Counted from the first letter of the stretch, positions 15,110-23,562 are shown. The stretch: 36,804 bases of DNA from an uncultured Magnetospirillum sp. (GCF_903853455.1 NZ_CAINTR010000014.1:1-36804); one strand, 5' to 3'. Notes: generated by a model not told the origin, from the sequence alone. Made by a program: numbers and translations.

Positions 15110-16756
15110 CTACTCCCCCGCCTTGGCCGGACGGAACACCCCGGGCGGCAGGCGGGTGGAGGTGTCGCAGACCGATTTTTCGATCTGGCCCGAGGTCAGC
15201 CCCTCCACCTTGGACAGGTCGACCTGGCGCAGGTCGGCGCCAATCAGGATGGCGCCCTTGAGGTCGGCTCCCGCCAGCCGGGCGCCGGTCAGGGTCGCTC
15301 CCGACAGGTCCGAGCCGCGCAGGACGGCGTTTTCCATGTTGCTGAGGCGCAGCTTGGCGTGGCGCAGTGCTGCCACCCCCAGATTGGCGCCGCCGAGATC
15401 GGTGGCCTCCATCTTGGCGTAGCGGAAGTCCGACCCGTCCAGTCGGGCCTCGGCCAGGCAGGCGTCGGACAGATCCACCTCGCGGAAGGTGGCGTTGGCC
15501 AGGATGGCGCCGGCCAAATTGGCGCCGGCCAGGTCCAGGCCGGTGAAGGTGGCCCGCTTGCCCGCCGCGCCGTTGCTTTGCAGCCAGGCGCCGTGTTCCG
15601 CCACCACGGCGGAGAGATCGAGGCTGGCGACGTCGCCGCCCTTGCGGGGCTTGCGGCCGGACTGGGCCATGGCCTCCTTCCATTGCTGGCGGCGCTTTTC
15701 CGCCAGCCGGCGCTTGGCCTCGGCGTCGAGGTCGGGCTTGAGGCCGGCGACCTCGATGCCGGGGGAGGCCTCCTTGGGCTTCGCGGGAGGAGGGGCGAGG
15801 TCGTCCAGGTCCAGCTTTCCGCCGCTGGGGCGTTTGGGGGCGACGAGGTCGTCGAGGTCCAGCTTGCCGCCGCTGGGTCGCTTGGGAGCGGCGAGGTCGT
15901 CGAGGTCCAGCTTGCCGCCGCTGGGGCGCTTGGGAGCGGCGAGGTCGTCGTGACCCAGCGTGCCGCCGGTGGAGGGGCGCTTGGCTTCGAGCGAACCACT
16001 CGCGACCGGGCTGGCGGCCGGGCGGGGGGCGGGGCTTGGACTCGGTGGTGGCGGCGGACTCGGCTGAGGCGGCGGGGGGCTGGGGCGCGGGACAGGCGGC
16101 GGCGCCGGCCGGGGGGCCGGAGAGGGGGGAGGCGCCGGAGTCGGAGGGGGCGGAGGGAGGGGCGCCGCTTCGCCGTTCACCGCCAGCGTACTCCAGGGGC
16201 CGCCGCGGTCGGCGCGGTCGGGGTTGGCCGGGGCGGCGACCAGGGGCTTGGCCTCGCCCTTGACCGACAGGTCGGGCAGGGGGGCGGGGTCCGTGATGAA
16301 ATTCCGCTTGGGCGGCGGCACGAACGGGATCGGCAGGCGTTGCGGATTGGCCAGGGTGTCGGCGACCCGATGGGCCAGTTCGTGGCCGGAGATGGGCTTG
16401 GGGATGACGCCCTCGATGCCCAGCGCCTTGGCGCGGTCGATCACATCCTTCTGGGAGGACAGCGCCACCACCAGGACCGGCACGCCGTCGAACGGGTTGC
16501 CGGTGGGACGGCGCAGGCGCTCGATCACCGCCAAGCCGCTTTCGGCCCCGGCCCCCAGGTCGATCAGGATCAGGTCGGCGCCGCGCGCCATCAGGCCGGG
16601 CGTGTCGGCCGGTTCGCTGAACGCCACCACTTCGCGCGCACTCAGTTTGCGAAAGGTCTGCCGGGCCAGGAAGCGAAATTGATCGTCCAGGCCGAAGACC
16701 AGAAGCCGAATCGTCTTCCAGTCTGTCTCCTGGCTGCCCACCGAGGGATGACGCAT
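15110..16756 (-). CDS. Receiver domain / Pro-rich linker / pentapeptide-repeat fusion protein
   Basis: This 548-residue cytosolic protein has three parts. Residues 15-130 form a complete receiver domain with the acidic pair LDD, phospho-acceptor D66 (LILIDLG), Ser in VALSS and K120 in IPKP. Residues 190-265 are an extended Pro/Ala/Ser linker, followed by three near-identical 16-residue units (DDLAAPKRPSGGKLDL). After a basic helical stretch (AKRRLAEKRRQQWKEA), residues about 400-520 are pentapeptide repeats of the A(D/N)LxG type, such as LAGANLAGAILANATF and LAGADLKGAILIGADL, a right-handed beta-helix. Phosphorylation could control what the helix binds; no output is known. I chose the ATG at 16754-16756, which has AAAGG just upstream; a GTG eleven codons earlier is possible. 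No kinase gene is adjacent. Confidence 0.8.
   Translation of the reverse strand: MRHPSVGSQETDWKTIRLLVFGLDDQFRFLARQTFRKLSAREVVAFSEPADTPGLMARGADLILIDLGAGAESGLAVIERLRRPTGNPFDGVPVLVVALSSQKDVIDRAKALGIEGVIPKPISGHELAHRVADTLANPQRLPIPFVPPPKRNFITDPAPLPDLSVKGEAKPLVAAPANPDRADRGGPWSTLAVNGEAAPLPPPPPTPAPPPSPAPRPAPPPVPRPSPPPPQPSPPPPPSPSPAPRPAASPVASGSLEAKRPSTGGTLGHDDLAAPKRPSGGKLDLDDLAAPKRPSGGKLDLDDLVAPKRPSGGKLDLDDLAPPPAKPKEASPGIEVAGLKPDLDAEAKRRLAEKRRQQWKEAMAQSGRKPRKGGDVASLDLSAVVAEHGAWLQSNGAAGKRATFTGLDLAGANLAGAILANATFREVDLSDACLAEARLDGSDFRYAKMEATDLGGANLGVAALRHAKLRLSNMENAVLRGSDLSGATLTGARLAGADLKGAILIGADLRQVDLSKVEGLTSGQIEKSVCDTSTRLPPGVFRPAKAGE
15806..15949. repeat. Three tandem 48-bp units inside the receiver/pentapeptide gene
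   Basis: Units lie at 15902-15949, 15854-15901 and 15806-15853, with a partial fourth beyond. The first two differ at one base, the third at a few. Each encodes DDLAAPKRPSGGKLDL. The high nucleotide identity indicates recent expansion and makes copy-number change between strains likely. Confidence 0.85.
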
Positions 16757-16883
16757 GAAACCTTTCGCCCTTTTTATCCTATTGGCCACGGCGCCCCCGC
16801 CATGACCACTCCCGCCTTCCCCACCATAGACATGCCGGCCGGATAGGGCAATTGACGAGACGAGCCATGTTGCAGGAGCGCGT

Positions 16884-18746
16884 TTGCTGCCTCATGTTAA
16901 AGGCATGAGAATTCGCACCCCCTCGACCTTCGACAAGGCGCGCGGCGTCGGTCCCGCCGCCGACTGGGCCACCATCCGCACCCTGCTTCCCTATCTCTGG
17001 CCGCCCGGCGAGCCCCGGCTGCGGCTGCGGGTGGTGCTGGCCATGGTGTTCCTGGTGGCGGCCAAGGGCGTCAACGTGGTGGTGCCGCTGCTCTACAAGC
17101 GGGCGGTGGACGCGCTGACCGCCAAGCCGGACATGGTGGTCATGGTGCCGGTGGCGATCCTGCTGGCCTATGGCATGGCCCGCATCCTGGGCGGCACCTT
17201 CGGCGAGTTGCGCGACATCATCTTCGTCAAGGTGGGGCAGCGGGCCATCCGCTCGGTGGGGCTGGGGGTGTTCCGCCATCTCCACCGGCTGGGCCTGCGC
17301 TTCCACCTGGACCGCCAGACCGGCGGCGTGTCGCGCGCCATCGAGCGCGGCACCAAGGGCATGGAATTCCTGCTGCAATTCATGCTGTTCAACATCCTGC
17401 CGACCTTCCTGGAGATCGGGCTGGTCACCGCGGTGCTGTGGGGGCTGTACGACGGCAGCTTCGCCCTGATCACCGCCGGCACCATCGCGGTCTATATCGG
17501 CTTCACGCTGAGCGTCACCGAGTGGCGGACCAAGTACCGCCGCGCCATGAACGAGACCGATTCCGAGGCCTCGACCAAGGCCATCGACTCGCTGCTCAAC
17601 TTCGAGACGGTCAAGTATTTCTGCAACGAGGATCACGAGGCGCGGCGCTACGACAAGGCCCTGGCCCGCTACGAGGGCGCCGCCACCAAGAGCAAGGTGA
17701 CGCTGTCCATGCTCAATATCGGCCAGGGCGCCGTCATCGCCGTCGGCCTGACCCTGGTGATGATCCAGGCGGCGCGCGGCGTCGCCGCCGGTACCATGAC
17801 GCTGGGCGACTTCGTGCTGGTGAACACCTATCTGGTCCAGCTCTACATGCCGCTCAACTTCCTGGGCTTCGTCTACCGCGAGATCAAGCAGTCGCTGACC
17901 GACATGGAGAGCATGTTCCGCCTGCTGCGCGAGAATGCCGAGATCGAGGATTCCGCCCATGCCCGGCCGCTGGAGCTCAAGGGCGGCGAAGTCCGTTTCG
18001 ACGACGTCCATTTCGGCTACGATCCCGACCGCGAGATCCTGGGCGGCGTCGGCTTTGTGGTGCCGGCCGGGCGCACCGTCGCCATCGTCGGGCCGTCGGG
18101 AGCGGGCAAGAGCACCATTTCGCGGCTGCTGTTCCGCTTCTACGACGTCAATGCCGGATCCGTGAGCATCGACGGCCAGGACATCCGCGACGTCACGCAA
18201 GCAAGCTTGCGCGCCGCCATCGGCATCGTTCCCCAGGATACGGTGCTGTTCAACGATTCCATCCGCTACAACATCGCCTATGGCCGCCCCGGCGCCAGCC
18301 AGGACGAGATCGAGCAGGCGGCCCGGCTGGCCAGCATCCACGATTTCGTGGTCTCGCTGCCCCAGGGCTACGAGACCAAGGTGGGCGAGCGTGGCCTCAA
18401 GCTGTCGGGTGGCGAGAAGCAGCGGGTCGCCATCGCGCGCACCATCCTGAAAGGCCCCCGCATCCTGATCTTCGACGAGGCCACCAGCGCGCTGGACACC
18501 CACACCGAAAAGGAGATCCAGGTCAGCCTGCGCGAGGTGTCGAAGGATCGCACCACCCTGATCGTGGCCCATCGCCTGTCCACCGTGGTGGATGCCGACG
18601 AGATCCTGGTGCTGGACCACGGCCGCATCATCGAGCGCGGCCGCCACGCCGAGCTGCTGAGCCGCGACGGCCGCTACGCCGAGATGTGGCGCAAGCAGCA
18701 GGAAGCGGCGGAGCTGGAGGAAAAGCTGGCGGACGAGTTGGCGTAA
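16884..18746 (+). CDS. ABC transporter of the Atm1/HMT1 heavy-metal/Fe-S exporter family
   Basis: This is a 620-residue half-transporter. Six membrane helices occupy residues about 45-330, with the family sequences RGTKGMEFLLQFMLFNILPT and the cytoplasmic-loop NETDSEASTKAIDSLLNFETVKYFCNE, both typical of Atm1. The nucleotide-binding domain has Walker A GPSGAGKST (403-411), signature LSGGEKQR, Walker B ILIFDEATSALD and the H-loop VAHRLST. Atm1 proteins export glutathione-linked sulfur or metal compounds to support Fe-S clusters and metal tolerance. The TTG at 16884 has AGGAG 5 nt upstream; the ATG at 16905 lacks a properly spaced Shine-Dalgarno, so I prefer TTG but with doubt. It diverges from the receiver/pentapeptide gene. 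Confidence 0.9.
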   Translation: MLPHVKGMRIRTPSTFDKARGVGPAADWATIRTLLPYLWPPGEPRLRLRVVLAMVFLVAAKGVNVVVPLLYKRAVDALTAKPDMVVMVPVAILLAYGMARILGGTFGELRDIIFVKVGQRAIRSVGLGVFRHLHRLGLRFHLDRQTGGVSRAIERGTKGMEFLLQFMLFNILPTFLEIGLVTAVLWGLYDGSFALITAGTIAVYIGFTLSVTEWRTKYRRAMNETDSEASTKAIDSLLNFETVKYFCNEDHEARRYDKALARYEGAATKSKVTLSMLNIGQGAVIAVGLTLVMIQAARGVAAGTMTLGDFVLVNTYLVQLYMPLNFLGFVYREIKQSLTDMESMFRLLRENAEIEDSAHARPLELKGGEVRFDDVHFGYDPDREILGGVGFVVPAGRTVAIVGPSGAGKSTISRLLFRFYDVNAGSVSIDGQDIRDVTQASLRAAIGIVPQDTVLFNDSIRYNIAYGRPGASQDEIEQAARLASIHDFVVSLPQGYETKVGERGLKLSGGEKQRVAIARTILKGPRILIFDEATSALDTHTEKEIQVSLREVSKDRTTLIVAHRLSTVVDADEILVLDHGRIIERGRHAELLSRDGRYAEMWRKQQEAAELEEKLADELA

Positions 18747-18774
18747 GCTGAAACCGGCCCCCACCCCACCCCAA

Positions 18775-18800
18775 CCCTCCCCGGCATAGCCAGGGGAGGG
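18775..18800 (+). terminator. Hairpin after the Atm1-type gene
   Basis: CCCTCCCC (18775-18782) and GGGGAGGG (18793-18800) form an 8-bp stem, extendable inward by GGC/GCC, 28 nt after the transporter stop. Only ATTT follows, so it is at best a weak intrinsic terminator. It may also be part of the repeat that begins at 18809. Confidence 0.4.
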
Positions 18801-18808
18801 AGTGATTT

Positions 18809-18906
18809 CGACGAGCCGTAGGCGAGGAGTTGCGGCCAAGGGCCGGCGCGCCTCATGGCGCGAAAGCCAAGCCCCACGGAGTGGGGCGCCCGGCGACTGA
18901 GGGACA
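18809..18906 (+). repeat. Multi-hairpin intergenic repeat, copy A
   Basis: This 98-bp copy reads CGACGAGCCG at its start and ends CGACTGAGGGACA. It contains a short first hairpin, GGCCAAGGGCC, a 6-bp stem with loop TCAT (18847-18862), the linker AAAGCCAAG and a 7-bp stem GCCCCAC/GTGGGGC with loop GGA. Copy B lies inverted at 19713-19812. Copy A touches the 3' end of the ABC-2 permease gene, whose stop codon is 9 nt away. Confidence 0.75.
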
Positions 18907-18914
18907 GATAAACC

Positions 18915-19706
18915 CTAAGCCGCCGCGACGCCCTTTTCGCGCTTGTTGACGCGGGCCATGGACAGGCCCAGGCAGGCCACCGCCCAGACGACGGTGACGG
19001 CCAGCGAGGCCAGGTAGTGGGGATCGGCCAACAGCACGTCCGGTCCATAGTAGAACGGCGCCCGGATGATGATCAGGGCGTGGCTGACCGGATTGGCCAG
19101 CATGACGAACTTCATGGCCACCGGCACGTTGCCCAGCGGGAACAGGGCGCCCGACAGCATCCACAGCGGCATCAGGAATACCATCATCACCGCGTGGAAG
19201 GCCGAGGTGGACTTCATCCCCCAGGCCAGCAGGAAGCCCAGGGCCGAAAAGCCGATGCCGGTCAGCACGAAGCCCATCAGCAGCATCACCAGGCTGCCGA
19301 AGCCGAGATGCAGCCCCAGGAAGGGGGCGGCGACGGTGAAGATCAGGGTCTGGACCATGGCGATGGAGGTGCAGCCCAGCACCTTGCCCAGCACGATGGC
19401 CAGCCGCGACACCGGCGCCACCAAAACCCCCTGGAGGAAGCCGGCGTCGCGGTCCTCGATGATGGTGATGGAGGAGAAGATGCTGGCGAACAGCATCATC
19501 ATCAGCATGACGCCGGGATAGAAATATTCGAGGTAGCTGACGCCCTCCATCCCCGCCGGGCGGAACGAACCGGCGAAGCCGGCGCCCAGGAACAGCCAGA
19601 ACAGCAGCGGCTGCGCCACCGTGCCGATGACGCGCTGGGGCTGGCGGATGAAGCGGGTGAATTCGCGCTTGGCCAGGGAGAAGGAGACGCGGACGAGGGC
19701 GCTCAT
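18915..19706 (-). CDS. ABC-2 type exporter permease
   Basis: The 263-residue protein has six hydrophobic helices and the ABC-2 signature region: PLLFWLFLGAGFAGSF, then EDRDAGFLQGVLVAPVSR just after the second helix, and MPLWMLSGALFPLGNVP near the fifth. Proteins of this NodJ/DrrB-like group pair with a separate ATPase and export drugs, polysaccharides or other hydrophobic compounds. The ATPase gene lies upstream on the same strand. The start ATG at 19704-19706 has GAGGGG eight bases upstream, and that Shine-Dalgarno belongs to repeat copy B. The substrate cannot be told from sequence. Confidence 0.85.
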   Translation of the reverse strand: MSALVRVSFSLAKREFTRFIRQPQRVIGTVAQPLLFWLFLGAGFAGSFRPAGMEGVSYLEYFYPGVMLMMMLFASIFSSITIIEDRDAGFLQGVLVAPVSRLAIVLGKVLGCTSIAMVQTLIFTVAAPFLGLHLGFGSLVMLLMGFVLTGIGFSALGFLLAWGMKSTSAFHAVMMVFLMPLWMLSGALFPLGNVPVAMKFVMLANPVSHALIIIRAPFYYGPDVLLADPHYLASLAVTVVWAVACLGLSMARVNKREKGVAAA

Positions 19707-19712
19707 TTTACA

Positions 19713-19812
19713 TGCCCCTCAGGCGCCGGGCGGGACGCTTCCGCGTCCCTTGGCTTTCGCCGCACGAGCGGCGCCGGCCCTTGGCCGCAATTCCGAGCCT
19801 TGCGGCTCGTCG
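19713..19812 (-). repeat. Multi-hairpin intergenic repeat, copy B
   Basis: Read on the minus strand it runs from CGACGAGCCGCAAGG to CGCCTGAGGGGCA. It aligns with copy A over its whole length but has different stem sequences that remain paired: CGAGCC/GGCTCG, CGCCGC/GCGGCG with loop TCGT, and GGGACGC/GCGTCCC. It fills the spacer between the ATPase and permease genes and ends in the permease's ribosome-binding site. Confidence 0.75.
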
Positions 19813-19842
19813 GCATATTGGCCTTACACACAGAACTCTCGC

Positions 19843-20817
19843 TCATGTTCCGGTCCTCTTCAGGTCGATGGCCAGGGCATGGTCGGGCACGGCGCGGCTG
19901 GTGACATGGACGAAGACGTCGTCGAGGCCGGGCTGCTTGATGGAGATGGACAGCACGTCCGGGCGATAGCGGTCGAGGATCTTTTCCAGCAACGGCAGGC
20001 TGTCGCCGTTCTCGGTCTCCTCCAGCCGGACCTCGTCGCCGATGCAGCGCACCGCCAGACCCATGTCGGCCCGCAACCGTGCCGCCAGCCCCTCGGTGTC
20101 CTTGGCCTGGATCACCACCATCTCGGTGCCGATCAGGGCCTTCAGCGCCTGGGGACTGTCATAGGCCAGCAACTGGCCCTCGCGCATGATGGCGACGCGA
20201 TCAACGTCGTCGGCCTCGGCGAAGACGTGGCTGGTCATCAGCACGGTCATGCCGCGCGCCTTTTGCAGACGGTGCAGGGCGTCGAGGAAATTGCGCCGCG
20301 ACACCGGATCGAGGCCGGTGGTCGGCTCGTCCAGCAGCAGCACCTTGGGATTGGTCATCAGCACCTTGGCCAGTTCCACCTGCCGCGCCAGACCGCCCGA
20401 CAGGGTGGCGACCTGCTGGTCGAGGCGGTCGGCGAGGTCGGTCCAGCTCAGCGCCTCGTCGCGCCGGGCGCGGAACTCAGGCCCCGACAAGCCGTAGAGA
20501 TCGCCGTGGATGGCCAGATTCTCCGCCACCGACAGGTGCTTGTCCACCGCCGGGCTCTGGAACACCACCCCCATGACCTCACGCACCTTGGCCGGCTGGG
20601 CGAACAGGTCGAAGCCGGCGACGGTGACACGGCCGGAGCTGGGCAGGGCCAGGCCGCACAGGATGCGGAACAGGGTCGACTTGCCGCTGCCGTTGGGGCC
20701 GGACAGGATGACGAACTCGCCCTCCTTCACCGCCAGCGTCAGCGCCGAGATGGCGGTGCGGGCGGCGACCTTGCGGGTGGCGGGATAAATATGGGTAAGG
20801 CTGTCGATGGTGATCAT
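19843..20817 (-). CDS. ABC exporter ATP-binding protein
   Basis: The 324-residue ATPase has Walker A GPNGSGKST near residue 40, Q-loop VFQSPAVD, signature LSGGLARQ, Walker B VLLLDEPTTGLD and H-loop MTSHVF. The C-terminal 100 residues (after about 220) form the extra domain common in DrrA/NodI/CcmA-type ATPases of ABC-2 exporters. It energises the permease encoded downstream; the 136-nt gap between them is occupied by repeat copy B. The ATG at 20815-20817 has only a weak AAGAG upstream. A putative promoter lies at 20861-20889. Confidence 0.9.
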   Translation of the reverse strand: MITIDSLTHIYPATRKVAARTAISALTLAVKEGEFVILSGPNGSGKSTLFRILCGLALPSSGRVTVAGFDLFAQPAKVREVMGVVFQSPAVDKHLSVAENLAIHGDLYGLSGPEFRARRDEALSWTDLADRLDQQVATLSGGLARQVELAKVLMTNPKVLLLDEPTTGLDPVSRRNFLDALHRLQKARGMTVLMTSHVFAEADDVDRVAIMREGQLLAYDSPQALKALIGTEMVVIQAKDTEGLAARLRADMGLAVRCIGDEVRLEETENGDSLPLLEKILDRYRPDVLSISIKQPGLDDVFVHVTSRAVPDHALAIDLKRTGT

Positions 20818-20860
20818 CGGGTACTCTTGAGTCAGGGACGACGCACTGTTTCATAGGCGG

Positions 20861-20889
20861 ACTATAGAGGTAAAGTCCCACAACATTAA
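20861..20889 (-). promoter_or_regulatory. Putative sigma-70 promoter of the ABC exporter operon
   Basis: On the minus strand a TATAGT box (complement of 20861-20866) is 17 nt from TTAATG (complement of 20884-20889) in a locally AT-rich spacer. The -10 is good and the -35 is poor. It lies about 45 nt upstream of the ATPase start. Confidence 0.4.
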
Positions 20890-20970
20890 AATTATTCAAG
20901 AGTGAGGCCTTTTCGAAGGATGTTACGCACGCACTAGCCCTGTGGCGGCGGATTGCTCTATCTTCCGGGC

Positions 20971-21960
20971 ATGAGCACGACCCTTGCCGCCACTCCCGCC
21001 ACCATCGCCGAGGCCGCCGCCGCGCTGGCCGCCGGCAAGCTGGTGGCCTTTCCCACCGAGACCGTCTACGGCCTGGGCGGCGACGCCACCTGCGACCGCG
21101 CCGTCGCCGCCATCTTCGAGGCCAAGGGCCGCCCCAGCTTCAATCCGCTGATCGCCCATGTGGCCTCGGTGGAGCAGGCGGCGACCCTGGTGGAGATGAC
21201 CGAACCGGCCCGCCATCTGGCGCGGCTGTTCTGGCCGGGGCCGCTGACCCTGGTGCTGCCGCGCCGGGCCGGCTCTCCGGTGTCGCTGCTGGCCAGCGCC
21301 GGCCTCGACTCCATCGCGGTGCGCATGCCCGACCATCCGGTGGCGCTGGCGCTGATCCAAGCGGCGGGGCGGCCGCTGGCGGCGCCCTCGGCCAACCGCT
21401 CCGGCGCCGTCAGTCCCACCACCGCCGAGCATGTGGCCCGCTGCCTGGGTGGCCGGGTGGCGATCATCCTCGACGGCGGCCCGTGCCGGGTCGGGGTCGA
21501 ATCCACGGTGGTGGACCTGACCGGCGAGCGTCCGGCCCTGCTGCGCCCCGGCGGGGTGGCGGTGGAAGCGCTGGAAGCCGCCCTGGGGGCGCCGCTGCTG
21601 CGCTCCGCCGATTCGCCCGACGCGCCGCGTTCGCCGGGGCAGTTGGAAAGCCATTACGCGCCGTCGCTGCCGGTGCGGCTGAACGCGGTCGCGGCCGCGC
21701 CGGGCGAGGCGCTGCTGGGCTTCGGCCCGGTGGACGCCACTTTGAATCTGTCGCCGTCGGGCGACCTGGAGGAGGCCGCCGCCAATCTGTTCGCCATGCT
21801 GCGCGCCCTCGACCGGCCGGACCTCGCCGGGATCGCGGTGGCGGCGATCCCCGAGCACGGCCTGGGACTGGCCATCAACGACCGTTTGCGGCGGGCGGCG
21901 GCGCCGAGGGGGGCCAAGCAACATCGGCGAACAGGGGAAACGGCGAGGTCGGATGAATGA
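20971..21960 (+). CDS. tsaC: L-threonylcarbamoyladenylate synthase (Sua5/YrdC type)
   Basis: The enzyme makes threonylcarbamoyl-AMP from threonine, bicarbonate and ATP for the t6A37 modification of tRNA. The 329 residues comprise a YrdC domain (about 1-200) with KLVAFPTETVYGLGGDA, KGRPSFNPLIAHV, LFWPGPLTLVLP, and the PSANRSGAVSPT and ESTVVDL motifs. A C-terminal Sua5 domain opens with SPGQLESHYAPSLPV. The long Sua5 form is usual in alphaproteobacteria. The ATG at 20971 is used; an upstream TTG lacks support. There is no clear Shine-Dalgarno, and a TATCTT sits 6 nt upstream, so the mRNA may have a very short leader. The stop codon overlaps an inverted repeat. Confidence 0.9.
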   Translation: MSTTLAATPATIAEAAAALAAGKLVAFPTETVYGLGGDATCDRAVAAIFEAKGRPSFNPLIAHVASVEQAATLVEMTEPARHLARLFWPGPLTLVLPRRAGSPVSLLASAGLDSIAVRMPDHPVALALIQAAGRPLAAPSANRSGAVSPTTAEHVARCLGGRVAIILDGGPCRVGVESTVVDLTGERPALLRPGGVAVEALEAALGAPLLRSADSPDAPRSPGQLESHYAPSLPVRLNAVAAAPGEALLGFGPVDATLNLSPSGDLEEAAANLFAMLRALDRPDLAGIAVAAIPEHGLGLAINDRLRRAAAPRGAKQHRRTGETARSDE

Positions 21961-22077
21961 CACGAATGAACACGAATAAGGTCGAATGCCTTTCCGCGTT
22001 GGCTCCGCGCTCTCACGGGAAAGTCCGGCCGCTGACATCCTTATTCTTATTCGATCTTATTCGTGTTCATTCGTGTC
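21959..22077. repeat. 119-bp element with 29-bp terminal inverted repeats
   Basis: Arms at 21959-21987 and 22049-22077 are complementary at 28 of 29 positions (GACACGAATGAACACGAATAAG...). The left arm overlaps the last two bases of the tsaC stop codon. The intervening 61 bp have no coding sequence. It could form a very long hairpin in RNA and act as a terminator for tsaC. Confidence 0.75.
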
Positions 22078-22117
22078 CCGGACCTCTTGTCTTTGTCCGC
22101 AGGAAGAGGGACGGCGT

Positions 22118-23530
22118 ATGACCGACATCGTCACCCAACTCGCCGCCATCGTCGGCGCCGGCAATGTGCTGATCGGGGCGGCCGACCTCGTCCCCTATCT
22201 GGAGGAGCAGCGCGGCCTCTACCACGGCGCCGCCCGGGCGGTGGTGCGGCCGGGCTCCACCGAGGAGGTGGCGGCGGTGGTCACGGCCTGCGCCGCGGCG
22301 GGCGTCGCCATGGTGCCCCAGGGCGGCAACACCGGCCTGTGCGGCGGCGGCGTGCCGTCCGAGCGCGGCGATTCGGTGGTGATTTCCACCGAGCGCCTGA
22401 CCCGCATCCGCAAGCTCGATCCCGTCAACTTCACCTTGACCGCCGAGGCCGGCTGCGTGCTGGCCTCGCTTCAGGCGGCGGCGGACGAGGTCGGGTGCCT
22501 GTTCCCCCTCAGCCTGGCGGCCGAGGGGTCGTGCCGCATCGGCGGCAACATCTCGACCAATGCCGGCGGCACCAATGTGCTGCGCTACGGCAACGCCCGC
22601 GACCTGGTGCTGGGGCTGGAAGTGGTGCTGCCCGACGGCCAGATCTGGAACGGGCTGAAGAGCTTGCGCAAGGACAATACCGGCTATGCCCTGCACCACC
22701 TGTTCATCGGGGCCGAGGGAACCTTGGGAATCGTCACCGCCGCGGTGCTGAAGCTGTTTCCCGCCATCGTCGAACGCCAGACCGCCCTGGTGGGGTTCCG
22801 CGATCTCGACGCGGCGCTGGTGCTGCTGGCGCGGGCGCGCCGGGCCAGCGGCGACGCCGTCACCGCCTGCGAGCTGATCCCGCGCATCGGCCTGGACCTG
22901 TGCCTGCGCCACATCCCCGGCAGCCGCGATCCCTTCGCCGAGTCACATCCATGGTATCTGCTGCTGGAACTGTCGTCGTCACGCCCCGGCGGCCTGCGCG
23001 AAGCGCTGGAGGCCATGTTGGCCGAGGCGCTGGATGAAGGTCTCGCCCAGGACGTGGTGCTGGCCGAAAGCGGCGAGCAGCGCCGCGCCCTCTGGCATCT
23101 GCGCGAGAGCATCCCCGAGGCGCAGAAGAAGGAGGGCGGCTCCATCAAGCACGACGTGGCGGTGGCCACATCGCGCGTGCCGGAGATGATCCGCCGCTGC
23201 ACCGAGGCGGTGGAGGCGGCCCTGCCCGGTGTGCGGGTGGTGCCGTTTGGCCATCTCGGCGACGGCAACACCCATTTCAACCTGACCCAGCCGGCAGGCG
23301 CCGACACGCCGGCCTTCCTGGATCAATGGGGCCGGATGAACCGCATCGTCCACGACATCGTGGTGGCGATGGAAGGCAGCATTTCGGCCGAGCACGGCAT
23401 CGGCCGGCTTAAGGTGGAGGAACTGGCGCACTACAAGCCGGCGCTGGATCTGGACCTGATGCGGCGGGTCAAGACCGCGCTGGACCCGCAAGGAATCATG
23501 AATCCGGGCAAGGTGCTGTCATGGGAGTGA
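22118..23530 (+). CDS. FAD-linked 2-hydroxyacid dehydrogenase (GlcD/D-2-hydroxyglutarate/D-lactate dehydrogenase type)
   Basis: This 470-residue flavoprotein belongs to the VAO/PCMH fold family. The FAD-binding half shows ARAVVRPGSTEEVAAVV, VPQGGNTGLCGGGVP, the SCRIGGNISTNAGGTNVLRYGNARD segment and GAEGTLGIVTAAVLKL. The substrate half has PFGHLGDGNTHFNL with the metal-binding His residues and ISAEHGIGRLK near the C-terminus. Relatives oxidise D-2-hydroxyglutarate, D-lactate or glycolate and pass electrons to the respiratory chain; which one applies here cannot be told by eye. The ATG at 22118 has GAGGG upstream. The longer open frame runs through the inverted repeat and is not real. Confidence 0.9.
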   Translation: MTDIVTQLAAIVGAGNVLIGAADLVPYLEEQRGLYHGAARAVVRPGSTEEVAAVVTACAAAGVAMVPQGGNTGLCGGGVPSERGDSVVISTERLTRIRKLDPVNFTLTAEAGCVLASLQAAADEVGCLFPLSLAAEGSCRIGGNISTNAGGTNVLRYGNARDLVLGLEVVLPDGQIWNGLKSLRKDNTGYALHHLFIGAEGTLGIVTAAVLKLFPAIVERQTALVGFRDLDAALVLLARARRASGDAVTACELIPRIGLDLCLRHIPGSRDPFAESHPWYLLLELSSSRPGGLREALEAMLAEALDEGLAQDVVLAESGEQRRALWHLRESIPEAQKKEGGSIKHDVAVATSRVPEMIRRCTEAVEAALPGVRVVPFGHLGDGNTHFNLTQPAGADTPAFLDQWGRMNRIVHDIVVAMEGSISAEHGIGRLKVEELAHYKPALDLDLMRRVKTALDPQGIMNPGKVLSWE

Positions 23531-23562
23531 GATTGCCGCTGTTCCACCGGCCTGGGCATGTC

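Noticed and set aside
16779-18839. Long minus-strand frame opposite the Atm1-type gene
   Set aside because: Same shadow effect; no recognisable motif, and the plus-strand frame has all ABC transporter motifs.
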